Of a DNA stretch of 64,000 nt, positions 26,933 to 36,472 are shown piece after piece. The first letter of the stretch is position 1, and every line of letters begins with the position of its first letter. The position numbers and the translations under genes are program-made. Where the stretch lies: NCBI RefSeq assembly GCF_022023855.1, contig NZ_CP059450.1, forward strand, positions 682,001 through 746,000, read 5' to 3'. This DNA is from Azospirillum brasilense (GTDB lineage: Bacteria > Pseudomonadota > Alphaproteobacteria > Azospirillales > Azospirillaceae). Below the pieces are notes generated by a model. It saw nothing but the letters and a program-made list of their open reading frames with translations. It searched no databases and had not been told where the DNA came from.

Positions 26933-28726
26933 TCAGGGCGCCAGCAGGGCGGCCTCGCCGTCCTCGCCGAACTGAAGCTTGCACAGGCGGGCGTAGGTAC
27001 CGTTCTGGGCGATCAGGGCGTCGTGGGTGCCCTGCTCCAGGATGCGCCCGCCCTCCATCACGACGATCCGGTCGGCATTGCGCACAGTGGCCAGCCGATG
27101 GGCGATGACCAGCGTCGTTCGCCCCTGGGTCAGCCGTTCCAGCGCGCCCTGCACCAGCCGCTCGGACTCGCTGTCCAGCGCGCTCGTCGCCTCGTCCAGC
27201 AGCAGGATCGGCGCGTCCTTCAGGAAGGCGCGGGCGAGCGCGAGGCGCTGCCGCTCGCCGCCCGACAGCTTCACGCCGCGGTCGCCGATCACCGTGTCGT
27301 AGCCCTCCGGCAGACGGGCGACGAAGTCGTGCGCGGCGGCGGCCTTCGCGGCGGCCACGATGTCGTCGAAGGGGGCGTCCAGCCGCCCGAAGGCGATGTT
27401 GGCGCGCACGGTGTCGTTGAACAGGACCGTGTCCTGGCTGACCAGCGAGATGACCCCGCGCAGGCTCTTCAGCGTCACCGCCCGCACATTCTGCCCGTCG
27501 ATCAGCACCTGCCCGCCGGTCGCGTCGTAGAGGCGCGGGATCAGGTTGAAGACGGTGGATTTGCCGGCCCCGCTGCGCCCGACCAGAGCCACCGTCGCCC
27601 CCGCCGGAATCTCAAGGTCTATGCCCTTCAGCGTCTCCGTCCCCTCTTCGTAGGCGAAGCGGACGTCGCGCAAGGACACGGCGGCGCGCTCCACCGTCAG
27701 GGGCTTGGCGTCCGGCTGCTCGGTGATGGTCGGCTTCTCGTCCACCAGCTCGAAGATGCGCTGGGCGGCGGCCAGACCTTCCTGAAGCACGGCGTTCAGC
27801 GTGCCGATGGCGCGCACCGGCTGCGCCGCCATCAGGAGCGCGCCGACGAAGCCGGAGAAGGCACCGACCGAGCCCTCGCCCATCGCCATGCGGTAGCCGG
27901 CGAAGGCGATCACCCCGGCCACCGCGGCACCGCCCAGCACCTCCATCATGGGATCGATGCGCGAGCGGGCGCGGGTCGCCTTCATGGTCAGGGCGAAATT
28001 GTCCTCGAAGGCGCGGGCGGCGCGGGCGCGCTCGTAATCCTCCAGCGAGTAGGTCTTGACCATGCGGGCGCCGGCCAGGCTTTCCGTCAGCAGGGCGGTC
28101 ATGTCGCCCATCTGTGCCTGGGTGTCGCGCGACACGCGGCGCAGCCGCTTGCCGATGTTCACGATGGGAATGGCGGCGATCGGGTAGATCAGGAAGACGA
28201 TCAGCGACAGGACCCAGTCGAGATAGAACATTGACCCGACCAGCGCGATCACCGTCAGGATGTCGCGCACCAGCCCGGTCAGGGTCCGCGACAGGGCGTT
28301 GCGGATCAGGTCGACGTCGCTGATGAAGCGGGAGGTCAGGGTGCCGGTGGGGGCAGCGTGAAGCTGGGCGGTGTCGGACCGCAGCAGATGGTCGAACATC
28401 GACAGGCGCACGTCGGTGATGATCCGCTGCACGATGTCTGTGGTCACCACCGTCTGGGAGTACATGGACAGCGCCTTGACCGCCGTGACCACGATGATCA
28501 GCAGCGGGATGACCAGCAGCATGCCCCGGTCCTGCTCGGAGAACATCGAATAAGCCTGATCGATCAGCAGCGGATAGGCGCCGGTCGCCGCCGCCACCAC
28601 GGCCATCAGCAGGAAGGACAGCATCAGCTTGCCGCTGTAGGGGCGCACCCATTCCCGCAGCATGCGGCCGACCAGCCGTTCCGTGGCCGCGTCGAGGCGC
28701 AGCCGTTCTCCGCTCTTCTTGCTCAC
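26933..28726 (-). CDS. MsbA-like lipid exporter, ABC half-transporter
   Basis: 597 residues with a six-helix membrane domain (about 40-330) fused to an ATPase: Walker A GRSGAGKS, signature LSGGERQRLALARAF, Walker B ILLLDEATSALD, H-loop VIAHRL. This is the MsbA layout (lipid A/phospholipid flipping) though multidrug half-transporters look the same. GTG at 28726 has AGGAAG at good spacing; a GTG two codons earlier is possible. Convergent with the kinase gene; no lipid A biosynthesis genes beside it, so the substrate is uncertain. Confidence 0.85.
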   Translation of the reverse strand: MSKKSGERLRLDAATERLVGRMLREWVRPYSGKLMLSFLLMAVVAAATGAYPLLIDQAYSMFSEQDRGMLLVIPLLIIVVTAVKALSMYSQTVVTTDIVQRIITDVRLSMFDHLLRSDTAQLHAAPTGTLTSRFISDVDLIRNALSRTLTGLVRDILTVIALVGSMFYLDWVLSLIVFLIYPIAAIPIVNIGKRLRRVSRDTQAQMGDMTALLTESLAGARMVKTYSLEDYERARAARAFEDNFALTMKATRARSRIDPMMEVLGGAAVAGVIAFAGYRMAMGEGSVGAFSGFVGALLMAAQPVRAIGTLNAVLQEGLAAAQRIFELVDEKPTITEQPDAKPLTVERAAVSLRDVRFAYEEGTETLKGIDLEIPAGATVALVGRSGAGKSTVFNLIPRLYDATGGQVLIDGQNVRAVTLKSLRGVISLVSQDTVLFNDTVRANIAFGRLDAPFDDIVAAAKAAAAHDFVARLPEGYDTVIGDRGVKLSGGERQRLALARAFLKDAPILLLDEATSALDSESERLVQGALERLTQGRTTLVIAHRLATVRNADRIVVMEGGRILEQGTHDALIAQNGTYARLCKLQFGEDGEAALLAP

Positions 28727-28916
28727 GTGCACGTCTTCCTGTAGCGCAATCGCGATGGCTTAGCCGATGGCGCCGGTGCTTGTCCACCGAGCCTTACTTT
28801 ACGGAGCCTTGTCCGGCGGGCCTTGTCCACCGTGGCGGAACCGATCAAGCTTCCTTAACCGGGCGGATGGCACGATACCGACCGGCACGCGCTCCACCCC
28901 GTGCAAAGGAGGCGCC

Positions 28917-29933
28917 ATGGCGGCGGACGGCGGAAACGGACAGGGTCCCGGCAACGGCTACGGCCAGCACCACCACCGGCCGCGCGTCGGCTTGGCGCTG
29001 GGTGCCGGGGTGGCCCGCGGCTGGGCGCACATCGGCGTCCTGCGGGCGCTGGCGCGTTACGGGATCGATGCGGACATCGTCTGCGGCAGTTCGGTGGGGG
29101 CGCTGGTCGGCGGCCTCCATCTCGCCGGCAAGCTCGACGCGCTGGAGGAGTGGACGCGCAGCCTGACCCGGATGAAAATCGTCGGCTATCTGGACCTGCG
29201 GCTGCGCCAGGGCGGCGGCCTGATCGGCGGGGACCGGCTGGTCGCTGAGATGCGCCGCCATCTGGGCGACATCCAGATCGAGGAGCTTCCAAACCCTTTC
29301 GCCGCCATCGCCACCGATCTGGTCACCGGGCACGAGGTGTGGATGCGCAACGGCCCGCTGGTGGACGCGCTGCGCGCCTCCTTCTCCCTGCCCGGAGTCT
29401 TTCCGCCGGTGCGTTTCGAGGGGCGCTGGATGGTCGACGGCGCCCTGGTCAACCCGGTGCCGGTGTCGGCCTGCCGGGCCCTGGGCGCCCAGATGGTGAT
29501 CGCCGTCAATCTGGCTGCCGACATCATCGGCAAGTCGCGGCGCCCCGGCGCCGCCGTGCCGACCGCGGCGGGATTCGACCTCCTGAAGCTGATCGACGAG
29601 GAGCAAGGGCCGGATGGCGAGCCCAAATCCCGCGCCGGCTTCCGCGTGCCGATCGGCGCGCTGAGCCGCCGCATCTTCCGGCGCGATTACGAGGGGCCGA
29701 GCCTGTTCGGCGTCATGGTCTCCTCGCTCGGCATCGTCACCGACCGCATCGCGCGGTCCCGTCTGGCGGGCGAGCCGCCGGACGTCCACATCACGCCACG
29801 GCTGGGGCACATCGGCCTGTCTGAGTTCGACCGGGCTGACGACTGCATCCGCGAGGGGGAGGCGGCGGTCGAGCGCGTCCTCCCCGACCTTCAGGACGCG
29901 TTGAGGGTGTTCGGTTACGCGCCCCCGGTCTGA
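28917..29933 (+). CDS. Patatin-like phospholipase, RssA type
   Basis: 338 residues. Oxyanion loop GLALGAGVARGWAHIGVLRA, nucleophile Ser59 in CGSSVGALVGG (GxSxG), and catalytic Asp174 in WMVDGALVNPVPV. Layout and length match the RssA/RssA-like bacterial patatins, which hydrolyse phospholipid acyl chains. The ATG at 28917 follows a perfect AAGGAGG. The His-rich N-terminus (QHHHRPR) is unusual but short. Divergent from the MsbA-like gene, so a joint role in lipid turnover is possible. Confidence 0.87.
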   Translation: MAADGGNGQGPGNGYGQHHHRPRVGLALGAGVARGWAHIGVLRALARYGIDADIVCGSSVGALVGGLHLAGKLDALEEWTRSLTRMKIVGYLDLRLRQGGGLIGGDRLVAEMRRHLGDIQIEELPNPFAAIATDLVTGHEVWMRNGPLVDALRASFSLPGVFPPVRFEGRWMVDGALVNPVPVSACRALGAQMVIAVNLAADIIGKSRRPGAAVPTAAGFDLLKLIDEEQGPDGEPKSRAGFRVPIGALSRRIFRRDYEGPSLFGVMVSSLGIVTDRIARSRLAGEPPDVHITPRLGHIGLSEFDRADDCIREGEAAVERVLPDLQDALRVFGYAPPV

Positions 29934-29969
29934 GCGCCCCCGGTCTTCTCCTCCCAGGTCTGAGCGAAG

Positions 29970-30284
29970 TCAGGCGGTCAGGTCGACCGCCGCGCCGCGC
30001 CGGTCCTTCTCGCCGGACAACTGGCGCTTCAGCTCCTCGGCGATCTGCTTCTCGACCGCGGCGCGCTTCTCCGCCGGCATGGACGCGAGGGACTCCTCGT
30101 CCAGCTTCATGCGGGCGAGAATCTGGTCCCGGATGCGTTGGGCCGGCGTCTTCCGCGCCTCCTTGAGGAAGGCGTCGGCGGCGCTGACTCCGCTCGCCTC
30201 CTTCTCCGGTTCGGTCTTCTCGTTCTGCGCCGTGAGCTTGGCGACGACGCGCGAGACGTTGCTGATATAGTTGGAGATTTGCAT
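29970..30284 (-). CDS. Small conserved hypothetical, helical
   Basis: 104 residues from the ATG at 30284 (MQISNYISNVSRVVAKLTAQ). The C-terminal half, KTPAQRIRDQILARMKLDEE then SLASMPAEKRAAVEKQIAEE, is a pattern I have seen in small alphaproteobacterial proteins of unknown function. Charged, coiled-coil-like, no membrane segment. The ribosome site is weak (ACGAGA). Convergent with the patatin gene. Confidence 0.62.
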   Translation of the reverse strand: MQISNYISNVSRVVAKLTAQNEKTEPEKEASGVSAADAFLKEARKTPAQRIRDQILARMKLDEESLASMPAEKRAAVEKQIAEELKRQLSGEKDRRGAAVDLTA

Positions 30285-30464
30285 GACGGTTTCTCGTGAC
30301 CGATGGGCTGGAGAACCGACAAGCAAGTTTTGTGCAACCTTAAATATGCTTGGCAATCAATCGCATACGTGGGATTTCTGATGGCGTGGATGTGCCGGGC
30401 GGCAAAAATGACCGGCTCATGATCTGCCGGCTTCCGGTTCCGGCCCCTTCCGCTGAGACGACGC

Positions 30465-30995
30465 ATGGATCCCATCACCACCGACCGCCTGATCCTGAGA
30501 CCCTTCCGGGAGGGGGACGCGCCCGACCTGCTCGCCTATCTGCGTCATCCCCGGGCAAGCTGCTTCCTCTCGCTCAAACTGGACAACCTCAATGCCGCCG
30601 CCGCCGAGGTGGAAACGCGCAGCCGGAGCGACGAGCACATCGCCGTGTGCTTGCGCAGCACCGGCCGGATGATCGGCGACCTGTTCCAGGTGTCCGAGCC
30701 GCCGGACACCTATTCCGTCGGCTGGAACTTCAACGCGGATTTTGCCGGGGCCGGATACGCCGCGGAGGCCGCGCGAACCCTTTTCGAGCATCTGTTCACG
30801 GTGAAGCAGGCCCGCCGCCTCTACGCCTATGTCGAGGAAACCAACGTCGCGTCGCAGCGCCTGTGCGAAAGGCTCGGCATGAGGAAGGAAGGACTGTTCG
30901 TGGAGTTCATATCCTTCGAAACGGACGGCGACGGGAACCCCATCTTCGAGAACACGATGCAGTACGCCATCCTGCGGAAGGAATGGCAGGCCTGA
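30465..30995 (+). CDS. GNAT acetyltransferase, RimJ/RimL-like
   Basis: 176 residues. ITTDRLILRPFREGDAPDLL is the RimJ/L N-terminus and GAGYAAEAARTLFEHLF the acetyl-CoA pyrophosphate loop (Q/R-x2-G-x-G/A form), then VEETNVASQRLCERLGMRKE. It transfers an acetyl group to an amine, perhaps a protein N-terminus or an antibiotic-like small molecule. Complete. Convergent with the small lipoprotein gene. Confidence 0.87.
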   Translation: MDPITTDRLILRPFREGDAPDLLAYLRHPRASCFLSLKLDNLNAAAAEVETRSRSDEHIAVCLRSTGRMIGDLFQVSEPPDTYSVGWNFNADFAGAGYAAEAARTLFEHLFTVKQARRLYAYVEETNVASQRLCERLGMRKEGLFVEFISFETDGDGNPIFENTMQYAILRKEWQA

Positions 30996-31003
30996 AAAAG
31001 CGA

Positions 31004-31036
31004 AAGCGCGCCGCGCCCGGTCGGCGCGACGCGCTT
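31004..31036. terminator. Stem-loop between convergent genes
   Basis: AAGCGCG (31004-31010) faces CGCGCTT (31030-31036), with a further GC-rich inner pairing. It lies just after the acetyltransferase stop (30995) and 37 bases past the end of the lipoprotein gene on the other strand. Position suits a two-way terminator, but there is no strong T-run. Confidence 0.4.
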
Positions 31037-31072
31037 GTCGTCTTCGGCAACGGATGTACCCGTCGCGTCCGG

Positions 31073-31252
31073 TCAGCGATCCAACGCCGTGCCCAGCGCG
31101 GCGCCGCCCAGGCCACCGATGATGGCGCCACGCTTGCCGTCCACCGCGTAGCCGCCAGCGGCGCCAGCCGTGCCACCCACCACGCCGCCGGTCGAACAGG
31201 CCGCGAGCGTCAACAGCGCAATGGCGGTCCCGATCAGGCGCAAACGAGACAT
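31073..31252 (-). CDS. Small glycine-zipper lipoprotein
   Basis: 59 residues. Signal peptide with lipobox LTLAAC, so Cys is acylated at about residue 18, followed by a Gly/Ala-rich segment (GGVVGGTAGAAGGYAVDGKR, GAIIGGLGGAALGTAL) of the glycine-zipper type. The ATG at 31252 has a perfect AAGGAGG. Such small lipoproteins sit in the outer membrane or inner leaflet; the exact role is unknown. Confidence 0.75.
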   Translation of the reverse strand: MSRLRLIGTAIALLTLAACSTGGVVGGTAGAAGGYAVDGKRGAIIGGLGGAALGTALDR

Positions 31253-31391
31253 GTCCAAACCCTCCTTGTGGTGCTTCTCGCCCCTATAAACAGGCGAGAT
31301 GGCGATTTGCTTCCACGACACCGCGATTCCGTCGGGAATTCACCCTTGGATAAGGACGAAAGAGGGATATCAGGCCCGTTTGGGCACCGCT

Positions 31392-32228
31392 TCAGAACAG
31401 AACGCGGGTTCCGACGCGCAGCATCGTGCTGTCGGACGGGTCTCCGCTGTAGGTCATTGTGCCCAGATCGGCGGTGACGCTGACCTTCGGCGACATGCGG
31501 AACCGCAGGCCCGTGGACCAAGCCTCCTGCGGGGCCTCGGCGCCGACCTGGCTGTGGGCCAGCCGCCCCATGACCGTCCAACCCCGCAACGGCGTGCCCT
31601 GCTCCAGATAGAGGCCAGCGTTGAGCGTCCGGCGCGCCGCGCCGTCGTCGGGCAGCTGCTCGCGATAACCGGCGCCGACCGTCACGCCGGGCAGCGTCAC
31701 CTGCCCGCCGACCACCCAGGACCGGCGGGGCGTGCCGCGGTCCTTCGCGACGGCGGCCTTGCCCGCCCCCGCGGTGATGCGCAGCCGGGCCTTGCCCAGC
31801 CGGCCGTCGTGCCGCACCACGCCCTCCACCACATGCCGGGCGAGCGGATCGGCCGCGCCCAACTCCGTGCGGACGGGCGTGTAGCCGAGACCGATGTTGA
31901 AGCCGTGCAGGCGCGGCGAATAGTAGGTCGCCCGCGCGTCAGGCCCGCCGAACGCGCCGTCGTTCATGAAGACCGGGTCGGAGAACCATTGGTCGCGCAC
32001 TGGCGTGGTCGCCACCATCCGGCGCGACGCGCTTTCCGTCTGGCCGACCTCCAGAGCGCCCCAACCGCCGAGATCGATGGCCTTCTTGTCGAACCGGATC
32101 GGCGTGGTACCACCGCCCGCCGCCGTGCGGTCCAGGTCGGGCAAGGCCCCCGCCGTCGCCGCGGCGGAGGACAGGACAAGGATCAGGGCTGCAAGGGGTG
32201 ATGTCGGAATACGCCGTGTACGAAACAT
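31392..32228 (-). CDS. Porin-like outer-membrane protein
   Basis: 278 residues. Signal peptide (about 1-27, ending ATAGA), then repeated amphipathic beta-strands with porin-type phrases (YYSPRLHGFNIGLGYTPVRT; VTLPGVTVGAGYREQLPDD; KVSVTADLGTMTYSG) and a C-terminal Phe (TRVLF). Shorter than a 16-strand general porin (about 350), so a 12-14 strand barrel or divergent porin. ATG at 32228 with GAGGGG upstream. Substrate unknown. Confidence 0.66.
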   Translation of the reverse strand: MFRTRRIPTSPLAALILVLSSAAATAGALPDLDRTAAGGGTTPIRFDKKAIDLGGWGALEVGQTESASRRMVATTPVRDQWFSDPVFMNDGAFGGPDARATYYSPRLHGFNIGLGYTPVRTELGAADPLARHVVEGVVRHDGRLGKARLRITAGAGKAAVAKDRGTPRRSWVVGGQVTLPGVTVGAGYREQLPDDGAARRTLNAGLYLEQGTPLRGWTVMGRLAHSQVGAEAPQEAWSTGLRFRMSPKVSVTADLGTMTYSGDPSDSTMLRVGTRVLF

Positions 32229-32418
32229 GAAATGCCCCTCGCCCGTTGCATTAACCCGGAAGGATTGTAGCCCGCCGCAATGCTGCATTGCGGGAGACAT
32301 TTCTGTATTATTTTAGGAACATTGGGAAATTTTGGCCGCTGCGTTGCACTTGCGCCCAAGAATTGCCAAAATCGGATGACCGCAAAGGCGGCACCATTCC
32401 CTTCCCGGCGCGAGGACT

Positions 32419-34308
32419 ATGGAGACAGCGAGCACCATCATCCTGATCGGGTCGTCGCTGCTGATCGTCAGCATCCTGACCAGCTATCTGGCGCTGAGGA
32501 TCGGTACCCCGCTGCTGCTGATCTTCCTGGGCGTCGGTCTGTTCGCCGGGGTCGACGGCATCGGGGGGATCAGCTTCAACGACGCGGACAGCGCCTTCCT
32601 GATCGGCTCCATCGCGCTCGCCGTGATCCTCTTCGAAAGCGGCCTGGACACCAAGCTGTCCAGCTACCGCGCCGCCGCGTGGCCGGCGCTCAGCCTCGCC
32701 ACCTTCGGGGTCGCCATCACCTCCGGGGTCATCGGCGTCGCCGCGCATTTTCTGCTGGGCCTGCCCTGGATCGAATCCTTCCTGGTCGGCGCGGCGGTCA
32801 GCTCCACCGACGCGGCGGCGGTGTTCTTCCTGCTGCGGGTCGGCGGCATCACCATCCGCGACCGCGTGCGCTCGACGCTGGAAATCGAGTCCGGCAGCAA
32901 CGACCCGACGGCCATCCTGCTGACCGCCATGCTGGTGGAGGCGGCGCTGCACGGCTGGGGGACGCCGCTGGAACTGGCCGGCTTCCTGGTCAAGCAGATC
33001 GCCGGCGGGGCGGTTCTCGGCGTCCTGGGCGGAGCGGGACTGGCCGCCTTCATCAACAAGGCCCGCCTCGACCCCGGCCTCAACCCGGTGGTCACCCTGG
33101 CCTTCGCCCTGTTCCTGTTCGCCGGCACGAACGAACTGGGAGGCAGCGGCTTCCTCGCCGTCTATGCCGCCGGCCTCGTCGCCGGCAACGTGAAGCTGCG
33201 CGGGGCGCTGGGCCTGCGCCAGTTCCACTCGGGCCTGACCTGGCTCAGCCAGATCGTCATGTTCGTCATGCTGGGCCTGTTCGCTACCCCGCACGACTTC
33301 GGAGCGATCGCCCTGCCCGCCTTGGCCCTGGCCGTCCTGCTGATCCTGCTGGCGCGGCCGTTGGCGGTGTGGCTGTGCCTGCTGCCGTTCCGCTTCTCGG
33401 CCAACGAAAAGACCTTCATGGCCTGGGTCGGGCTGCGCGGCGCGGTGTCGATGCTGCTGGCGCTGGTGCCGATCCTGGGCCAGCTGCCGGGCGGTCAGGT
33501 GATCTTCAACACGGCCTTTCTGGTGGTGATCGTGTCGCTGGCCGTGCAGGGCTGGACGATTGGCCCGATGGCGCGCTGGCTGAAGCTGATCGTCCCGCCG
33601 CGGCGCGGCCCGGTCGAACGGTTCGAACTGGAACTGCCCGGCGGGGCCGACCAGGAGATGGTTGTCTACACTGTCCACCCCAAGAGCCCCGCCGCCCGCG
33701 GCCAGCGCACGCCGCGCTTCGCCCGCCCGTCCCTGGTCATCCGCGATGGGCGCGTGGTGCCGCTGCACAAGGCGCGGACGCTCCAGGCCGGGGATATGGT
33801 CTATCTGTTCACCCCGCCCAGCCAACTGCCGCTGATCGACAAGCTGTTCGCCGAAAGCCGGCCGCTGGATCAGGACGACCGTGCGTTCTACGGCGATCTG
33901 GCGCTGAATCCCGACGCGACGGTGGAACAGATCGCCGAGATGTACGGCCTGCCCCTGTCGCTGGCCAACGCCCAGCGCTCGCTGCGCGACCTGCTGCGCA
34001 ACGAGTTCGGCGGCGCCTGCGAGCTGGGCGACCGGATGCGGATGGGCGGCGTGGAACTGATCGTCCGCGACATGCAGGACGGGCAGATCACCTCGGTCGG
34101 CCTGGCACTGGAGCCGTCGGCAATGGACAAGCCCCGCGTGCCGCTGTTCCAGGGGCCGGAACGGCTCTGGCAGACGATCCTGTCCTGGTGGTCGAAACGC
34201 TCCTTCCGCCGCTGGCAGCGCCGGGAAACCCGCCGCGAGCGCCTGCCCGCCCGCGCCATCGAGGCGCCCACCTTGGCCGGAAAGGAACCGGAACGGCTGG
34301 AGGGGTGA
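32419..34308 (+). CDS. Potassium/proton antiporter, NhaP2/CvrA type
   Basis: 629 residues: a 12-13 helix CPA1 antiporter domain (about 1-385) with VSSTDAAAVFFLL and ESGSNDPTAILLT, the ND motif of the ion site, followed by a cytoplasmic TrkA-C-like domain (KARTLQAGDMVYLFTPP) and a C-terminal CorC/HlyC-like domain (MRMGGVELIVRDMQDG). This order is that of NhaP2/CvrA, which exchanges K+ for H+ in pH and osmotic control. Monocistronic. Confidence 0.9.
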   Translation: METASTIILIGSSLLIVSILTSYLALRIGTPLLLIFLGVGLFAGVDGIGGISFNDADSAFLIGSIALAVILFESGLDTKLSSYRAAAWPALSLATFGVAITSGVIGVAAHFLLGLPWIESFLVGAAVSSTDAAAVFFLLRVGGITIRDRVRSTLEIESGSNDPTAILLTAMLVEAALHGWGTPLELAGFLVKQIAGGAVLGVLGGAGLAAFINKARLDPGLNPVVTLAFALFLFAGTNELGGSGFLAVYAAGLVAGNVKLRGALGLRQFHSGLTWLSQIVMFVMLGLFATPHDFGAIALPALALAVLLILLARPLAVWLCLLPFRFSANEKTFMAWVGLRGAVSMLLALVPILGQLPGGQVIFNTAFLVVIVSLAVQGWTIGPMARWLKLIVPPRRGPVERFELELPGGADQEMVVYTVHPKSPAARGQRTPRFARPSLVIRDGRVVPLHKARTLQAGDMVYLFTPPSQLPLIDKLFAESRPLDQDDRAFYGDLALNPDATVEQIAEMYGLPLSLANAQRSLRDLLRNEFGGACELGDRMRMGGVELIVRDMQDGQITSVGLALEPSAMDKPRVPLFQGPERLWQTILSWWSKRSFRRWQRRETRRERLPARAIEAPTLAGKEPERLEG

Positions 34309-34336
34309 TCCCTATCCAGCCTGTTCCGCCGGATGG

Positions 34337-36472
34337 TCAGGCCATCGCGGGCTGCTGGGCGCGGATCATCGCCGCGAAGGCGTCGGGGGCGACGGGGCGG
34401 CCGAACAGGTAGCCCTGGAGCAGGTCGCAGCCCACCGACACCAGGAAGTCCCGCTGCTCCTCGGTCTCCACCCCTTCGGCCACCGTGACGAGGCCGAGGC
34501 CGTGCGCCATGCCGACCGCGGCGCGGACCAGCGCCCCGTTCTTCAGGTTGTCCGGGATGTCCGCCATGAAGGCGCGGTCGATCTTCAGCTTCGACACCGG
34601 GAGCTGCTGCACATAGCTGAGCGACGAGTAGCCCGAGCCGAAATCGTCGATGGCCACCTGGACGTCGATGGCCTCCAGCTCCGTCAGGGTCTGCACGGCG
34701 GCCTTCAGATCGCGCACCGCCGCCTGCTCGGTGATCTCCAGCCCCAACCGCCCGCGCAGCTTCGGATGGAGTCCCAGCAGCTCCTCAAGGCGAGCGCTGA
34801 GATTGCCGCGCAGGAATTGCGGACCGGAGATGTTGATGAAGATCTGGTTGGGCAGGGTGCCCGCCGGCTCCCACACCGCCATCTGCTCGACGACGGCGTT
34901 CAGCACCCAGTCGGTGATGGGAACGATCAGGCCGCTTTCCTCGGCGACCGGGATGAACTCGCCGGGGGAGACCGGCCCCAGCGTGTGCTGGTTCCAGCGC
35001 AGCAGCGCCTCCGCCCCCACGATCCGGCCGGAGCGGGCCTCGACGATGGGCTGGTAGGCCATGTGCAGCTCGTTCCGCTCGATGGCGTGGGCGAGATGCA
35101 TGGTCAGGAACATCCGTCGGGTCGCCGCCGCGGCCATTTCCGGGGTGTAGAAGCAGACGGCGTTGCCGCCGTTGTGCTGGGCGGCCTGAAGCGCCAGCTT
35201 GGCCTTGGCGTTCAGCTCTTCCAGCGTGCGGATGTCTGCGTCCTGCACCGCGGCGCCGATGGACAGGCGCAGCCGCACCCAATGACGGTCGGCGTAAATG
35301 GAGGCGGTCAGCCGATCGTGCAGCAGATCGGCCAGGGTCTCCGCCTGCTCCGCGCTCTCCACGCGGGACAGGGCGGCGAACTCGTCGGCGGCGATGCGGC
35401 AGACGTAGGTCTGCTGCGGCAGCACCTCCGTCACCCGGCTTACCATCGCCTTCAGCGCGGCGTCGCCGACATGGAAACCGAACGCCTCGTTGATGTCGCT
35501 GAACTGGTCCACATCGAGCGCGTAGAGCGCGAACAGGCCTCCTTCCTGGCCGGGGAAGGGCGCGGACAGCACAGCCTCGCACTCCTCCAGGAAGGCGGTG
35601 CGGGTCAGAACGCCGGTCAGCGGGTCGTGCCGGGCGAGGTAGGTTGCTTTTTGCTCCGCCGCCAGCCGTTCGGAGATGTCGCGGATGATGCCGACGAACA
35701 CGACATCGCGCGCCAAGCGGGCCTGGCCAACGCTGAGATGGATCGGAAACACCGCGCCGTCCTTGCGCCGGCCCAGCGCGTCGCGCCCGATGCCGATGAT
35801 CTTGGCGCGTTCCGTCTCCAGATAGCTGCCGATGTACTTGTCGTGATCGCGGGAGAAGGGCGGCGGCATCAGGACGGAGACGTTCCGCCCGATCAGTTCC
35901 TCCTCGTCATAGCCGAACAGGTCGCGGCAAGACCGGTTGACCGTGCGGATGATGCCGTTGCGGTCCGCCACCACCACGCCATCCACCGCCGCGTCGAGCA
36001 GGGTGGTAACGAAGGGGTCGCGGCGCAGGACGAAATCGGCGATGCGGGCCGGGTCGGTCACGTCCTGGAACAGCCCAAGAAAGCCTTGCCCGCCGTCGCC
36101 GGTGCGGTGGGGCAGGACGCAGCCGGTCAGCACGCCGCGCCCGCCGTCCGCGTGCTCGACCTCGCAATCGACCGGAGCGGCTTCCCCGGTTTGTCCGGAG
36201 CGGTCCAGCGCCTGCACGACGGCGCGCGCCAGTGGATGGTCGATTTCGGCCAGGGATTGCCCCACCAGGGCTTCGGGCGACGTTCCCAACACGGCGGCGA
36301 AGAGCGGGTTCGCCAACAGGCAATGATGCCCGGCGTCGGCGTAGACCAGCGCGAAGGACGCCTGGTGCATGAGGCTTTCGGCCAGCGACGCCAGGAACGC
36401 CGATGTCGTCGGCATTGCCGGTGCGGACGGGCTGTCAAGCCCCTGATGCTCTGCCGGAGACACGTTGGACAA
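34337..36472 (-). CDS. PAS-PAS-degenerate GGDEF-EAL protein, probable c-di-GMP phosphodiesterase
   Basis: 711 residues: PAS (about 28-140), a FixL-like PAS (about 155-270), GGDEF-like (about 280-440) and EAL (about 455-705). The cyclase motif reads AADEF (361-365), so cyclase activity is unlikely. The EAL site is intact: GAEALLRW, IDDFGSGYSSLSYV, KIDRAFM, AEGVET. The second PAS has His210 in SRDHDKYI and Arg230 in IIGIGRD, the FixL haem and O2-contact positions. It should hydrolyse c-di-GMP, possibly gated by oxygen. Start codon (TTG at 36472, GTG at 36463) uncertain. Confidence 0.88.
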   Translation of the reverse strand: MSNVSPAEHQGLDSPSAPAMPTTSAFLASLAESLMHQASFALVYADAGHHCLLANPLFAAVLGTSPEALVGQSLAEIDHPLARAVVQALDRSGQTGEAAPVDCEVEHADGGRGVLTGCVLPHRTGDGGQGFLGLFQDVTDPARIADFVLRRDPFVTTLLDAAVDGVVVADRNGIIRTVNRSCRDLFGYDEEELIGRNVSVLMPPPFSRDHDKYIGSYLETERAKIIGIGRDALGRRKDGAVFPIHLSVGQARLARDVVFVGIIRDISERLAAEQKATYLARHDPLTGVLTRTAFLEECEAVLSAPFPGQEGGLFALYALDVDQFSDINEAFGFHVGDAALKAMVSRVTEVLPQQTYVCRIAADEFAALSRVESAEQAETLADLLHDRLTASIYADRHWVRLRLSIGAAVQDADIRTLEELNAKAKLALQAAQHNGGNAVCFYTPEMAAAATRRMFLTMHLAHAIERNELHMAYQPIVEARSGRIVGAEALLRWNQHTLGPVSPGEFIPVAEESGLIVPITDWVLNAVVEQMAVWEPAGTLPNQIFINISGPQFLRGNLSARLEELLGLHPKLRGRLGLEITEQAAVRDLKAAVQTLTELEAIDVQVAIDDFGSGYSSLSYVQQLPVSKLKIDRAFMADIPDNLKNGALVRAAVGMAHGLGLVTVAEGVETEEQRDFLVSVGCDLLQGYLFGRPVAPDAFAAMIRAQQPAMA

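Noticed and set aside
32301-32418. EcfG promoter before the NhaP2-like gene
   Set aside because: GGAAC is present but the next CGTT is 21 bases away, outside the 16-17 range.
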